Shown here: in pieces, positions 27,040-35,039 of the stretch
Layout: each line of letters starts with the position of its first letter
Numbering within the stretch: the first letter of the stretch is position 1
From: Dictyobacter aurantiacus
Lineage (GTDB): Bacteria; Chloroflexota; Ktedonobacteria; Ktedonobacterales; Ktedonobacteraceae
Assembly: GCF_003967515.1 (NCBI RefSeq)
Contig: NZ_BIFQ01000001.1
Location: forward strand, 4,588,001 to 4,652,000
Length of the DNA stretch: 64,000 nt
Reading direction: 5' to 3'
Notes under the pieces: model-generated
Seen by the model: the letters and a program-made list of their open reading frames with translations, nothing else
Databases searched by the model: none
Told to the model about the DNA's origin: nothing
Made by a program: the position numbers and the translations under genes

Positions 27040-27105
27040 TAAGATTTGTGGTATCTGGCAATATATGCGCTGTCGCGCATATATTGCCAGATACCACAAA
27101 TCTTA
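27040..27105. repeat. Perfect long palindrome, 31-bp arms
   Basis: Arms 27040-27070 and 27075-27105 are exact complements around TGTC, with centre TATATGCGC/GCGCATATA. It closes the tandem array that the 26713 palindrome opens. Confidence 0.95.
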
Positions 27106-27174
27106 AAAACAATATCCGGGCGCTTTAGCGCCCCACGCTGGCTGCGCCAGCCAGTGCAGAACCTAGTTCTGCAC
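27105..27174 (-). terminator. glpX terminator region with successive hairpins
   Basis: On the minus strand, the 9-bp hairpin GTGCAGAAC/GTTCTGCAC (27154-27174) overlaps the glpX stop. A GCTGGC stem and GGGCGC-TTTA-GCGCCC (27118-27133) follow, and then a TTTTT run at 27105-27109 after the last stem. Confidence 0.7.
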
Positions 27175-28167
27175 CACCCCTTTACGCCATTTGTGGCGGG
27201 CCTGGATATAGCGTACCGTGCCCGAGTGGGCACGCATCATGATAGATGAGGTACGGGCGCCCCAGCCAAAGTACTGGACACCATCCAGCAGTTCACCGCT
27301 GGTGATGCCAGTAGCGGCGAAGCTAACATCGTTCCCGCTCACCAGATCGTCTGTGCGGTAGACGCGGTCCATATCGATGCCGTCGGCTTTGAAGCGCTGA
27401 CGCTCTTCCTCAGTCCGTGGCCAGATCTTACACTGGATCTCGCCGCCCAGGCACTTCAAGGCGGCGGCGGCCAGTACAGCCTCTGGCGCTCCACCAATGC
27501 CCAGCATGATGTCGATGCCACGATAGTCTTCCATGGCGGCCAGGATGGCGGCGGCTACGTCACCGTCGGTGATCAGGCGGATGCGGGCGCCGGCCTCGCG
27601 TACCTGGCGAATGATATCCTGGTGACGAGGACGATCCAGAATGACGGCGGTCAGATCGTCGAGACGCGACTGGCGTGCTCGTGCGATACGGTCCAGGTTG
27701 ACCGCGATCGGAGCATTGATGTCGATGACGTTCTTCATCCCCGGCCCCACGGCGATCTTCTCCATGTAGTAAACCCCAGGAGGGGCGGAGTACATGCTGC
27801 CGCGCTCAGCGGTGGCGATGACGGCCAGGGCTCCCGGTAAGCCAAGCGCCAGCAGGCGTGTGCCATCAACGGGATCTACCGCCACGTCTACCTCTGGCTT
27901 GCTCCCATTGCCGATCTCTTCACCGATATACAACATCGGGGCTTCGTCTTTTTCCCCCTCACCAATTACCACCACACCGTGCATGTCTACCCCATCGACC
28001 GCGTGACGCATAGCATCTACTGCGGCCTGGTCAACCATCTCTTTATTGCCTTTGCCCATCCAACGACCGGCGCTCAACGCGGCTGCCTCGGTTACACGGA
28101 TGAGCTCCATCCCCAGGTTGCGCTCTATTGTGCGCGACGGTTCAAAACGTTCCTCTTCTGTCGACAT
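27163..28167 (-). CDS. glpX: Fructose-1,6-bisphosphatase class II
   Basis: A 334-residue GlpX-type phosphatase that makes fructose 6-phosphate for gluconeogenesis; in some bacteria it also acts on sedoheptulose bisphosphate. Characteristic segments are TEAAALSAGRWMGKGNKE, the metal-binding VIGEGEKDEAPMLYIGE, VDPVDGTRLLALG and GIGGAPEAVLAAAAL. The length is normal. AAGGA lies before the ATG at 28167. The gmk gene ends 21 bp upstream on the same strand, so they are probably co-transcribed. Confidence 0.95.
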   Translation of the reverse strand: MSTEEERFEPSRTIERNLGMELIRVTEAAALSAGRWMGKGNKEMVDQAAVDAMRHAVDGVDMHGVVVIGEGEKDEAPMLYIGEEIGNGSKPEVDVAVDPVDGTRLLALGLPGALAVIATAERGSMYSAPPGVYYMEKIAVGPGMKNVIDINAPIAVNLDRIARARQSRLDDLTAVILDRPRHQDIIRQVREAGARIRLITDGDVAAAILAAMEDYRGIDIMLGIGGAPEAVLAAAALKCLGGEIQCKIWPRTEEERQRFKADGIDMDRVYRTDDLVSGNDVSFAATGITSGELLDGVQYFGWGARTSSIMMRAHSGTVRYIQARHKWRKGVVQN

Positions 28168-28188
28168 TGTTAAATCCTTTTGTTTTTC

Positions 28189-28833
28189 TTATATTTGTAC
28201 GTACCGTGGGCGAGTGCGGCAATGCTCTGCTTGCATGATCGCCTGTAACTGTTCAACGGCTTCTGAGAGTCGCCCCTGGCGGTTCACAATGGTATACTCA
28301 TAGTGCTCTTGCTGGGCTAGCTCATGTTGTGCGTCTAAAAGTCGGCGCTGGCGCTCCTCCTCGGTCTCGGTCTGGCGATTGGTCAGGCGCTCGACAAGCT
28401 CTTCTATAGAGCCGGGAACGAGGAAAATGTAGATCGCTCCCGGCACCCTCTGCCGTACAGTCGCGGCGCCCTGTACATCAATTTTGAGCAGGACATCACG
28501 CCCCTGTTGCAAATTGTCGACGATCTGACGTATGGGTTGCCCATACCAGTTGCCATGCACCTGCGCGTACTCAATGAGTTCATTCTGTTCAATCATGTCC
28601 TTAAATTGTTCATGACTGACAAAATGATAAGGGTTGCCCTCGCTCTCACCAGGGCGTGGAGCGCGGGTTGTCACCGAGGCGACCACGTGAAAATCAGTCC
28701 CTTTTTCCTTCAGGGCGTTGATTACGCTGTCCTTACCGGTACCAGAGGGGGCCGAAAGGACAAAGAGCAATCCTGGCTTTTTAGTGCCCGCTTGCTTTAA
28801 CTGTGATGATAGCGATTGAGTCTCAAGTTGCAT
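28189..28833 (-). CDS. gmk: Guanylate kinase
   Basis: A 214-residue enzyme converting GMP to GDP with ATP. The P-loop is SAPSGTGKD, followed by SVTTRAPRPGE, the GMP-binding YHFVSHEQF and IDVQGAATVR. The ATG at 28833 is chosen because AGGAAG lies upstream. The reading can be extended 17 codons, but those residues are not family-like. A Gln/Lys-rich N-terminal tail of about 18 residues is unusual but harmless. It is upstream of glpX and divergent from rqcH. Confidence 0.95.
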   Translation of the reverse strand: MQLETQSLSSQLKQAGTKKPGLLFVLSAPSGTGKDSVINALKEKGTDFHVVASVTTRAPRPGESEGNPYHFVSHEQFKDMIEQNELIEYAQVHGNWYGQPIRQIVDNLQQGRDVLLKIDVQGAATVRQRVPGAIYIFLVPGSIEELVERLTNRQTETEEERQRRLLDAQHELAQQEHYEYTIVNRQGRLSEAVEQLQAIMQAEHCRTRPRYVQI

Positions 28834-29038
28834 GCTTTTCTTCCTGCAGTTGCTCAAATAGAGAGAGGATTGGTGTACGAACAAACATCTCTTTGTTATA
28901 CTTTATCTTATATTTGCGAGCACAATGACAAAGAAAAGCCACCTGGCTCTTACCGTGTTGAGCCTGTGCGTGCTTGCACTACTATTGTACAACACTGTTG
29001 GGTATCCCGAAAGTCGTTTTACCTGCAAGGAATTTATT

Positions 29039-31018
29039 ATGTATATAGATGCTATGACGCTGGCTAATGTCGCGGATGAGTGGCGGAAATTGCTGGTGGG
29101 CGCGCGTATCGATACGATTATTCAGCCGACTGAGCATGCGGTGGCCCTGCAATGCTATGCTCCGGGCGCCGAGGGCGAGGGAGGCAGGAACCGCTGGATC
29201 TATCTTTCCGCCCATCCGCAGCTTGCCCGCGCCCATCTTACGGCCTTGAAGCCGCAGAGGATCGCCAGTGAGCCGCCAGCCTTTGTGATGCTGCTGCGCA
29301 AGCACCTGGAGGGCGCGCGTATCGAGTCGATCGAGCAGCCGCGCTGGGAGCGGGTTCTTGAGATCGTGGCCGGCTATCGCAGGAGTCCTGATAGTGAGGA
29401 GCGGGTGCGCTTCCGCCTGATCATTGAGGCGATGGGACGGCTCAGCAATATTATCTTTTGCGATGAGCGCGGCATGATTCTGGGCAGTCTGAAGCGTGTT
29501 GGTTCGGACGTCAATCGCTATCGTGAGGTGGCGGCGGGCCTGCCGTATGTGCCACCACCGCCGCAGCAGCGTACGCTGGCGGGTCAGCAGCTCCCTCGCC
29601 TGGAGCCAACCAGTGTGACGGCGGCCCAGCTGTCTATCTGCGCCGCCGATGAGACGGTGCGGGATGAGCAGTCGCCAGCTAAAAAGCGCAGGCGCGCTCC
29701 CGAGGAGCCGAAGCTCTGGCAGTTGCTGTCGCATCATGTGCTTGGCTGCAGTCCCCTGCTGGCGCGCGAGGCGGTGTTCCGCGCCACCGAGAATGCGGAA
29801 ACGCCGGTGGCGCAGGCCGACCAGTCGGTCTGGGAAGAACTGGCCTGGAATGTTTGCGATCTGACGAGCGCCTATGATACCCATCGCTGGCATCCCCAAC
29901 TGGTTGAGCGTCTGATGACGGCCGATGAGCAGCAGCAGTCGTTCGCGGCCGCGGGTGAAGATCGCTATCTTCCCCTGGCTTTTGCTTCCTACGTACTTGA
30001 GCAGTATGCCGCTCTGCCTGATGCGCGCGTGCGTGAGTCGCCATCGATCAATGTCCTGCTGGATGAGTACTTTGCTCGTTCCGAGTGGCGCGATGCCGTA
30101 GATACCCTGCGCGCCCCGCTGCGTAAGATCCTGCAGAACAATATCGATCGCTGCAGGCGCAAGGCTGATCTGCTACAGAAAGAGATGGATAATTCGGCCG
30201 AGGCAGCCCGCTATCGTCTGTTCGGCGAGCTGCTCCTGGCCTATCAGCAGGAGGTGGAGCAGGGTCCGACCAGCGTGGAACTGGAGAATTACTTTGAGCA
30301 GACCCCCTCGGGAGAGGCGCAGAAGGTGACGGTGCCGCTGGATCCGCGCTTTGATGCGGTGGGGAACTCGAATCGCTACTTTAATAAATACCATAAGCTC
30401 CGCCGCGCGCTTGAGCTGGTTCCCGCTCAGATCGAGCAGAACGACACAGAGCTGGCGACGCTTGAGCAGTTTATGGCCGATCTCAAGCTGGCCGAGAATG
30501 CCGCCGAGGTCGCTCATGTGAAGACCGAGGTGCAGGCGGCGGGCTATATCCGTGGTAAGGCCCTGGTGGATAAGAAGGCGCTCAAGGCGGCGAAGAAGGG
30601 TAAGGGAGGCAAGGCGGCGAAGGGCAAGCCGACCGCCCCCGGTGGTGGCGTGCCCCTGCACTTCCAGAGTCGCGAGGGCTTTACCCTGCTGGTCGGCAAA
30701 AATAGCCGCCAGAATGAGGAGGTGACGTTCCGCCAGGCGACCTCCAACGATATGTGGCTTCATGCACGCGGCGTTGCCGGCGCCCATGTAATCATTAAGG
30801 CGGCGGGCCGCGAGATTCCGCGCAGCACGATCGATCAGGCGGCCAGCCTGGCGGCCTATTACAGCGAGGCGCGTGGCAGCACCAGCGCGCCCGTTGATTA
30901 CACGCTGCAGCGCCACGTACGCCATATGAAGGGTGGCGGACCCGGCATGGTGATCTATGAGCGTGAGCACACGATTTACATTGAGCCGGATAAGGCGTTG
31001 ACGCTGCTTAAAGGATAG
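29039..31018 (+). CDS. rqcH: Rqc2-family ribosome quality-control protein RqcH (NFACT)
   Basis: A 659-residue NFACT protein. RqcH binds stalled 50S subunits and recruits Ala-tRNA to add C-terminal alanine tails that mark nascent chains for decay. The NFACT-N domain runs from MYIDAMTLANV through LSAHPQLARAHLT. The helical and coiled-coil middle comes next, and NFACT-R at the end (REGFTLLVGKNSRQNEEVTF, MWLHARGVAGAHVII). The tRNA-contacting Asp-Arg pair of the B. subtilis protein appears here as E104-R105 (IEQPRWERVLE). The ATG at 29039 has AAGGA upstream; a longer reading adds a spurious hydrophobic stretch. The 3' end overlaps rpoN by 11 bp. Confidence 0.93.
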   Translation: MYIDAMTLANVADEWRKLLVGARIDTIIQPTEHAVALQCYAPGAEGEGGRNRWIYLSAHPQLARAHLTALKPQRIASEPPAFVMLLRKHLEGARIESIEQPRWERVLEIVAGYRRSPDSEERVRFRLIIEAMGRLSNIIFCDERGMILGSLKRVGSDVNRYREVAAGLPYVPPPPQQRTLAGQQLPRLEPTSVTAAQLSICAADETVRDEQSPAKKRRRAPEEPKLWQLLSHHVLGCSPLLAREAVFRATENAETPVAQADQSVWEELAWNVCDLTSAYDTHRWHPQLVERLMTADEQQQSFAAAGEDRYLPLAFASYVLEQYAALPDARVRESPSINVLLDEYFARSEWRDAVDTLRAPLRKILQNNIDRCRRKADLLQKEMDNSAEAARYRLFGELLLAYQQEVEQGPTSVELENYFEQTPSGEAQKVTVPLDPRFDAVGNSNRYFNKYHKLRRALELVPAQIEQNDTELATLEQFMADLKLAENAAEVAHVKTEVQAAGYIRGKALVDKKALKAAKKGKGGKAAKGKPTAPGGGVPLHFQSREGFTLLVGKNSRQNEEVTFRQATSNDMWLHARGVAGAHVIIKAAGREIPRSTIDQAASLAAYYSEARGSTSAPVDYTLQRHVRHMKGGGPGMVIYEREHTIYIEPDKALTLLKG

Positions 31019-32492
31019 GCCTGCGCTCGGAGGCCAGTCCGCGCTCACGCGATGATCCGATGCCCATCTCTTCGCGGTATTTCGCCACGGTCCTGCGGGC
31101 TAGCGGAATGCCGCGTTCAGCCAGGATATGCGCCAGTTCCTCGTCGCTGAGCCTGTGGCATGGCTTTTCCGCTTGAATAAGTTCACGTAACATGTCTTTA
31201 ATGCGCATTGAGCCATCGAAGAAGCCGGCGATTGGGATCAATCTGCCATTGGGAAGCAGGGCATACTTGTTGGCGGTTGCCCTGCTCACAGTGCCTTCAT
31301 CGAGATTGAGGATGGAGGCGACTTCGGCTCTGGTTAATGGATAGAGATAGAAGAGCGTTCCCTTTTCGAGAAAATCCTTTTGCAGGCTGACGACGAGCTC
31401 CGCGACCTGCCTCAGAGTCCGCCAGCGCCGGCGGATGCAGTCCACGAAAAATTTGGCTCGATCACGATTCTGGTACATATACTTTTGTATATCGGTATTG
31501 TTTTCACTGCTCACCTGCTCGCCCGATCCGGCGTAGTGCGTCTCGATGCGGAAATTGTAACGCTTTTCTTCCATCAGCTCGACCTCAAAGCCATTTTCTG
31601 CTTTGCGGATGATGATGTCGGGGTGGATGTATGAGGTGCTACTGCCCAGCGGGGTGTCGTTGTTGACCGAATTGTAAATATAGCTGGGATAGGGATGGAG
31701 CATGGCGCTGATGTAGTCACTGGCGTGCCGCACCTCGGCTTCAGTGACCTTGAGCTTGCGCGCTATCTCCGCGAACTGGTTGTGTCCCAGCTGTTCAAGG
31801 TAGCGATCGATCAGTATTTCGGCCAGTGGAGGAGGTTCTTGTTGTTCCTTCAGTGCCGTCAGCTGGAGCAGCAGACACTCACGCGGGTTACGAGCGCCAA
31901 AGCCGACCGGCTCCAGGGTCTGAAGCTGACCAAGCACGTATGTAACGCGCTTGAGTGGTACTCGCAGATGCCGGGCGATCTCCTCGACAGGGATTTCCAG
32001 GTAGCCCCGGCTGTCCAGGTTCCCCACCAGCTGTTCGGCGATCGGAGCATCTTCGGGGGGGATCAGCGCCTCCAACTGGTGCAGCAGATTCTCTACCAGT
32101 GTCTCACTGGTTGGAATACGGGCCATTGGATCATAGGCATCATCGTTGTCGGCCTCGTTAAAGCCATAGTTATCACTATCGTAGAAGAAGAGTTGCTGTT
32201 CCCACGGAGAGTCAGCCGAAATAGTGTGACGAGGTGTCTCGGGCGCAAATGCCATCTGTGGGATATTCTGGGTGATGCGGCCACAGACTGTACAGGTCGG
32301 CCCATAGAGAGGTGTGGAGCAGAACTGGCAGATGCGCTGTTCCGTTACCTGAAGAGCGGGATTCTCTGTTTGTTCCTGATTAATAGTGCGCTCTAGCTCA
32401 TCTGCTGAGAGATGGAGTATCGTACTCGATGTTACGAGCCGAGCGCTTATTCTGACGTTCTGATCGGTTCTTGGCGTTTGTTCCAATCGCAT
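31008..32492 (-). CDS. rpoN: RNA polymerase sigma-54 factor with zinc-ribbon insert
   Basis: A 494-residue sigma-54 protein. Region I is shortened and diverged but aligns (TILHLSADELERTINQE, ENPAL). The core-binding domain follows (AEQLVGNLDSRGYLEIPVEE, LEPVGFGARNPRECLLLQL), then the HTH region (LTRAEVASILNLDEGTVSRATANK). The C-terminal RpoN box that reads the -24 element is ARRTVAKYRE (465-474). Between regions I and II it carries C55, C58, C67 and C70 in a CxxC-x8-CxxC pattern, a zinc-ribbon-like insert not usual for the family. No sigma-54 activator gene is in the window. Tail-to-tail overlap with rqcH. Diverged Region I could alter activator response. Confidence 0.9.
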   Translation of the reverse strand: MRLEQTPRTDQNVRISARLVTSSTILHLSADELERTINQEQTENPALQVTEQRICQFCSTPLYGPTCTVCGRITQNIPQMAFAPETPRHTISADSPWEQQLFFYDSDNYGFNEADNDDAYDPMARIPTSETLVENLLHQLEALIPPEDAPIAEQLVGNLDSRGYLEIPVEEIARHLRVPLKRVTYVLGQLQTLEPVGFGARNPRECLLLQLTALKEQQEPPPLAEILIDRYLEQLGHNQFAEIARKLKVTEAEVRHASDYISAMLHPYPSYIYNSVNNDTPLGSSTSYIHPDIIIRKAENGFEVELMEEKRYNFRIETHYAGSGEQVSSENNTDIQKYMYQNRDRAKFFVDCIRRRWRTLRQVAELVVSLQKDFLEKGTLFYLYPLTRAEVASILNLDEGTVSRATANKYALLPNGRLIPIAGFFDGSMRIKDMLRELIQAEKPCHRLSDEELAHILAERGIPLARRTVAKYREEMGIGSSRERGLASERRPIL

Positions 32493-32554
32493 ACACGTAC
32501 CCTACCTATCCCCTGTTCGCGCCTCAGAATTAAGATGTTCTACCGTTTTTTATC

Positions 32555-33235
32555 CTAAATCCAGCCACGGCTCACAAGCGCGCCACGAGCCGCTTCTTGC
32601 TCTGCCGTTTGTTTGTTACGGCCTTGTCCGCGGCCAGCTACACGATCTCCTAACATGACTTCGACGGTGAATTCCCGATTGTGCGATGGTCCTTCCTGAC
32701 TGACGAGCCGATATGAAGGGGTAATCCCTTCATGGGCCTGCGCCAGTTCCTGGAATAACGATTTATTATCTTTAAATAGGCGTTTGGTGACAATAGTATG
32801 TGCCAGTGGGTCCAGGCGTGGCAGCAAAAATTGTCGCGCCACCTCCAGTCCTTGGTCCAGGTAGATTGCGCCCAGCACCGCTTCAAAGGCGGAGGCCTGC
32901 ACTCGCTGTCCCCCACCACTATGTTGCTCTCCCTTCCCCATCAACAAAAACGCGCCCAGATTGATCTCGCGCGCGAAGTTTGCCAGCGTTTCCGTCCTCA
33001 CCAGTACCGCGCGGACATCGGTCAGTTCTCCTTCGCTCAACTCGGGAAAGGTGCGATAGAGGAAATCAGCACTGATCAACGCCAGAATCGAATCGCCCAA
33101 AAACTCCAGGCGCTCGTTTGAGCTTTGCCCCACTCCAGGCGTCTCATAGATATATGAGCGATGCGTGAGAGCTAATTTCAGGAGCTGCTCATCCTGAAAC
33201 TTTATCCCTATAATCTCTTCTAATTGTTCGTGCAT
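32555..33235 (-). CDS. rnc: Ribonuclease III
   Basis: A 226-residue double-strand-specific endonuclease that processes rRNA precursors and other RNAs. The catalytic signature is NERLEFLGDSILALISADF, and the second acidic site is around FEAVLGAIYLDQG. The C-terminal dsRNA-binding domain starts near residue 155 (DNKSLFQELAQAHEG, TAEQEAARGAL). The length is normal. It is 62 bp upstream of rpoN on the same strand, probably co-transcribed. Confidence 0.96.
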   Translation of the reverse strand: MHEQLEEIIGIKFQDEQLLKLALTHRSYIYETPGVGQSSNERLEFLGDSILALISADFLYRTFPELSEGELTDVRAVLVRTETLANFAREINLGAFLLMGKGEQHSGGGQRVQASAFEAVLGAIYLDQGLEVARQFLLPRLDPLAHTIVTKRLFKDNKSLFQELAQAHEGITPSYRLVSQEGPSHNREFTVEVMLGDRVAGRGQGRNKQTAEQEAARGALVSRGWI

Positions 33236-33483
33236 GACTGTACCTCTATTGTTAGACTGGCTACCCCGATGTGCCTTGGCATCATACCCCAGAGTTTAGC
33301 GCCACAAGTATTGACCATTTGTCCGTTTCGTTTATCGCCGTCATTGTAACGCGTTTTGGATGGAACCGCAACGCTCCTGTGTAGGAATATTCGGCTGTCT
33401 GAGCATGCATAGAATCTATTCGATTCCCAATCACAGTAGCGAACGAAAGATGATGATCTACCTGCTAGACTCTTCTCTTAAGA

Positions 33484-33489
33484 TATGAT
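33484..33489 (+). promoter_or_regulatory. Putative -10 box of the RNase P RNA gene
   Basis: TATGAT lies 12 bp before the inferred 5' end of the RNase P RNA. A convincing -35 at the right spacing is not evident. The 266 bp between rnc and this point hold no gene. Confidence 0.4.
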
Positions 33490-33501
33490 ACTCTATGCTA
33501 T

Positions 33502-33884
33502 GGGTTTGAGGAAGACAGGTAATCGCGGATCTCGTGATCCGAGGAAAGTCCGAACTCCGCAGAGCAGGATGCTGGCTAACGGCCAGTGAGGGTGACCTCA
33601 AGGAAAGTGCAACAGAAACATACCGCCTGTGTATTCGGGTAAGGGTGAAATGGTGAGGTAAGAGCTCACCAGCAGCCAGGTGACTGGCTGGCTGGGCAAA
33701 CCCCATCTGGAGCAAGACTAAGCAGAAGGGACTGATCTTTTTGATCAGGCAGGTTGCTCGCCTGTTATCCTTCGGGTTGGTCGCTTGAGGCGGTGGGCAA
33801 CCATCGTCCTAGATAGATGATTACCGCCTGCCCGGGCGTGAGCCCGGGAGGGTACAAAATTCGGCTTATGGCTTCCTCAAACCC
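33502..33884 (+). ncRNA. rnpB: RNase P RNA, class A
   Basis: The catalytic RNA of RNase P, about 383 nt. P1 pairs GGGTTTGAGGAAG at 33502 with CTTCCTCAAACCC at 33872-33884, fixing both ends. The universally conserved segment GAGGAAAGTCCGAAC is near position 40. It is followed by CAACAGAAACATACCG, GGGCAAACCCC, the AGACTAAGCAGAAGGG region and AGATAGATGATTACCGCC. The 3' conserved block reads TACAAAATTCGGCTTATGG, where most bacteria have a form close to ACAGAACCCGGCTTA. The P12-like hairpin TGATCTTTTTGATCA is small. Boundaries are good to a few bases. Confidence 0.95.
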
Positions 33885-33918
33885 TCCCAGACCCCTCTCT
33901 ATACTCTATATAAACGCA

Positions 33919-34119
33919 TTAATCTTTGATGCGTTTATGCTCAATTAGCCAGCGTACAAAATCCAGACGACGACTCTCCTGCAGTATTTCACGGTATTCG
34001 ACTTGCTCGGTAACGTGTTCTTTCATGTGAACGAGTTGCGCAGCTTCGATTTCTGAAAATCCCATGCCCAATAGATTCTGAAAATCATCGCCTTTAACTA
34101 TAGAAGAATGTTCTTGCAT
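33919..34119 (-). CDS. Small helical protein of unknown function
   Basis: A 66-residue protein (MQEHSSIVKGDDFQNLLG through RWLIEHKRIKD). It is charged and predicted to be two or three helices, with no recognisable domain. GAGGGAG lies about 9 nt before the ATG at 34119, and codon use is normal, which favours a real gene. An upstream ATG eight codons earlier is possible. It converges with the RNase P RNA gene. A hairpin ATAAACGCAT/ATGCGTTTAT overlaps its stop and may end both transcripts. Confidence 0.6.
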   Translation of the reverse strand: MQEHSSIVKGDDFQNLLGMGFSEIEAAQLVHMKEHVTEQVEYREILQESRRLDFVRWLIEHKRIKD

Positions 34120-34374
34120 AATAGCCGCTCCCTCTAGCATCAAACTGGGTAAACAATATACATTGGGCTATGCTGGAGACTTATTGCAAGCTGCGTGATA
34201 CGTAGATGCATGCATCGGGCCTCTCTGTATATATAACATATTCCTGGTCGGGATTATTTCTCGTGCTACGAACATTTGTACAAACAAGGTTTTTAGAATG
34301 TGTCATACTCCCGCACCTTGAGGACACGTGAGTGCCCCCGCACGCGCGTCCGCTGCGCGGCCGCGCTGGTTTGT

Positions 34375-34426
34375 GGTGTCATGGTGTCACAGCGGCGCAA
34401 ATGCGCCGCTGTGACACCATGACACC
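34375..34426. repeat. Perfect palindrome, 25-bp arms
   Basis: Arms 34375-34399 and 34402-34426, loop AA, centre GGCGCA-AA-TGCGCC. The outer arm is GGTGTCATGGTGTCACAGC. Confidence 0.93.
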
Positions 34427-34439
34427 CTGGGTGTTTTCG

Positions 34440-34880
34440 CCCCCGTGGTGCTCACGAGTCCGGGTGTGGTGGTGCATGCGGTGCGTTCACGCGCCGCTGT
34501 GGCACCATGACCCTCTGGATGGCGTAGCCTCCGCAGTGCTTACAAATCCGTGGTGTGGTGGTGCATGCGGTGCGTTCACGCGCCGCTGTGGCACCATGAC
34601 CCTCTGGATGGCGTAGTCCCCGCAGTGCTTACAAATCCGTGGTGTGGTGGTGTATGCAGTGCGTGAACGCACCGCTGTGGCACCATGACCCTCTGGGTGG
34701 CTTAGCCTCCGCAGTGCTTACAAATCCATGGTGTGGTGGTGCATGCGGTGCGTGAACGCACCGCTGTGGCACCATGACCCTCTAGATGGCGTAGTCCCCG
34801 CAGTGCTTACAAATCCGTGGTGTGGTGGTGCATGCGGTGCGCATCTGCGCACCGCATGCACCACCACACCAAACCCGATG
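34440..34880. repeat. 89-bp tandem repeats ending in a perfect palindrome
   Basis: Successive 89-bp units carry GTGGTGTGGTGGTGCATGCG, then either GTTCACGCGCCGC or GTGAACGCACCGC, and GTGGCACCATGACCCTCT. The terminal unit instead has the matching arm and forms a perfect 25-bp-arm palindrome at 34819-34870 (loop TC). Confidence 0.9.
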
Positions 34881-35039
34881 CGGCCGCGCAGCGGACGCGC
34901 GTATGGAGGCGCTCCCATGCCCCCACAATGACGAGAGTCAAACACCCTCGTATAAAAAAAAGAAGGCGCCACGCACAGAATGCATTCCTGTGATGACAGA
35001 ATTAACGATTAATGGGAAAAAAGGATAACACTTTTTTTA

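Larger units (their letters stand above)
34300..34955. mobile_element. MITE-like element expanded by an 89-bp tandem array
   Basis: The left end is AGAATGTGTCATACTCCCGC and the right end, ATGACGAGAGTCAAACACCC, is its imperfect complement. It contains a perfect palindrome at 34375-34426 near the left side. Then come about five direct repeats of exactly 89 bp (reference points 34453, 34542, 34631, 34720, 34809). The last unit ends in another perfect palindrome (34819-34870) and a GCGGCCGC-GCAGCGGACGCGCG tail. The open frames across it are artefacts of the repeat. This accounts for most of the 920-bp gap before the glycerate kinase gene. Confidence 0.65.

Noticed and set aside
26586..27128. Open frames on both strands encoding 11-residue repeats (such as LDEALRSRVLF)
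   Set aside because: They arise from the 33-bp tandem repeat, which keeps every frame open; there is no ribosome site or non-repetitive coding sequence, and one overlaps the 3' end of the isocitrate dehydrogenase gene.
28925..29038. An N-terminal membrane segment on RqcH
   Set aside because: The longer reading adds a hydrophobic stretch, but the ATG at 29039 has a good ribosome site and begins at the family N-terminus.
30173..31048. A 291-residue antisense frame within rqcH
   Set aside because: The sense strand encodes conserved NFACT domains; the antisense product shows no family features.
34332..34972. Several short open frames with MRCVNAPLWHHDPL-like repeats
   Set aside because: Products of the 89-bp tandem array; frames occur on both strands with the same low-complexity content.
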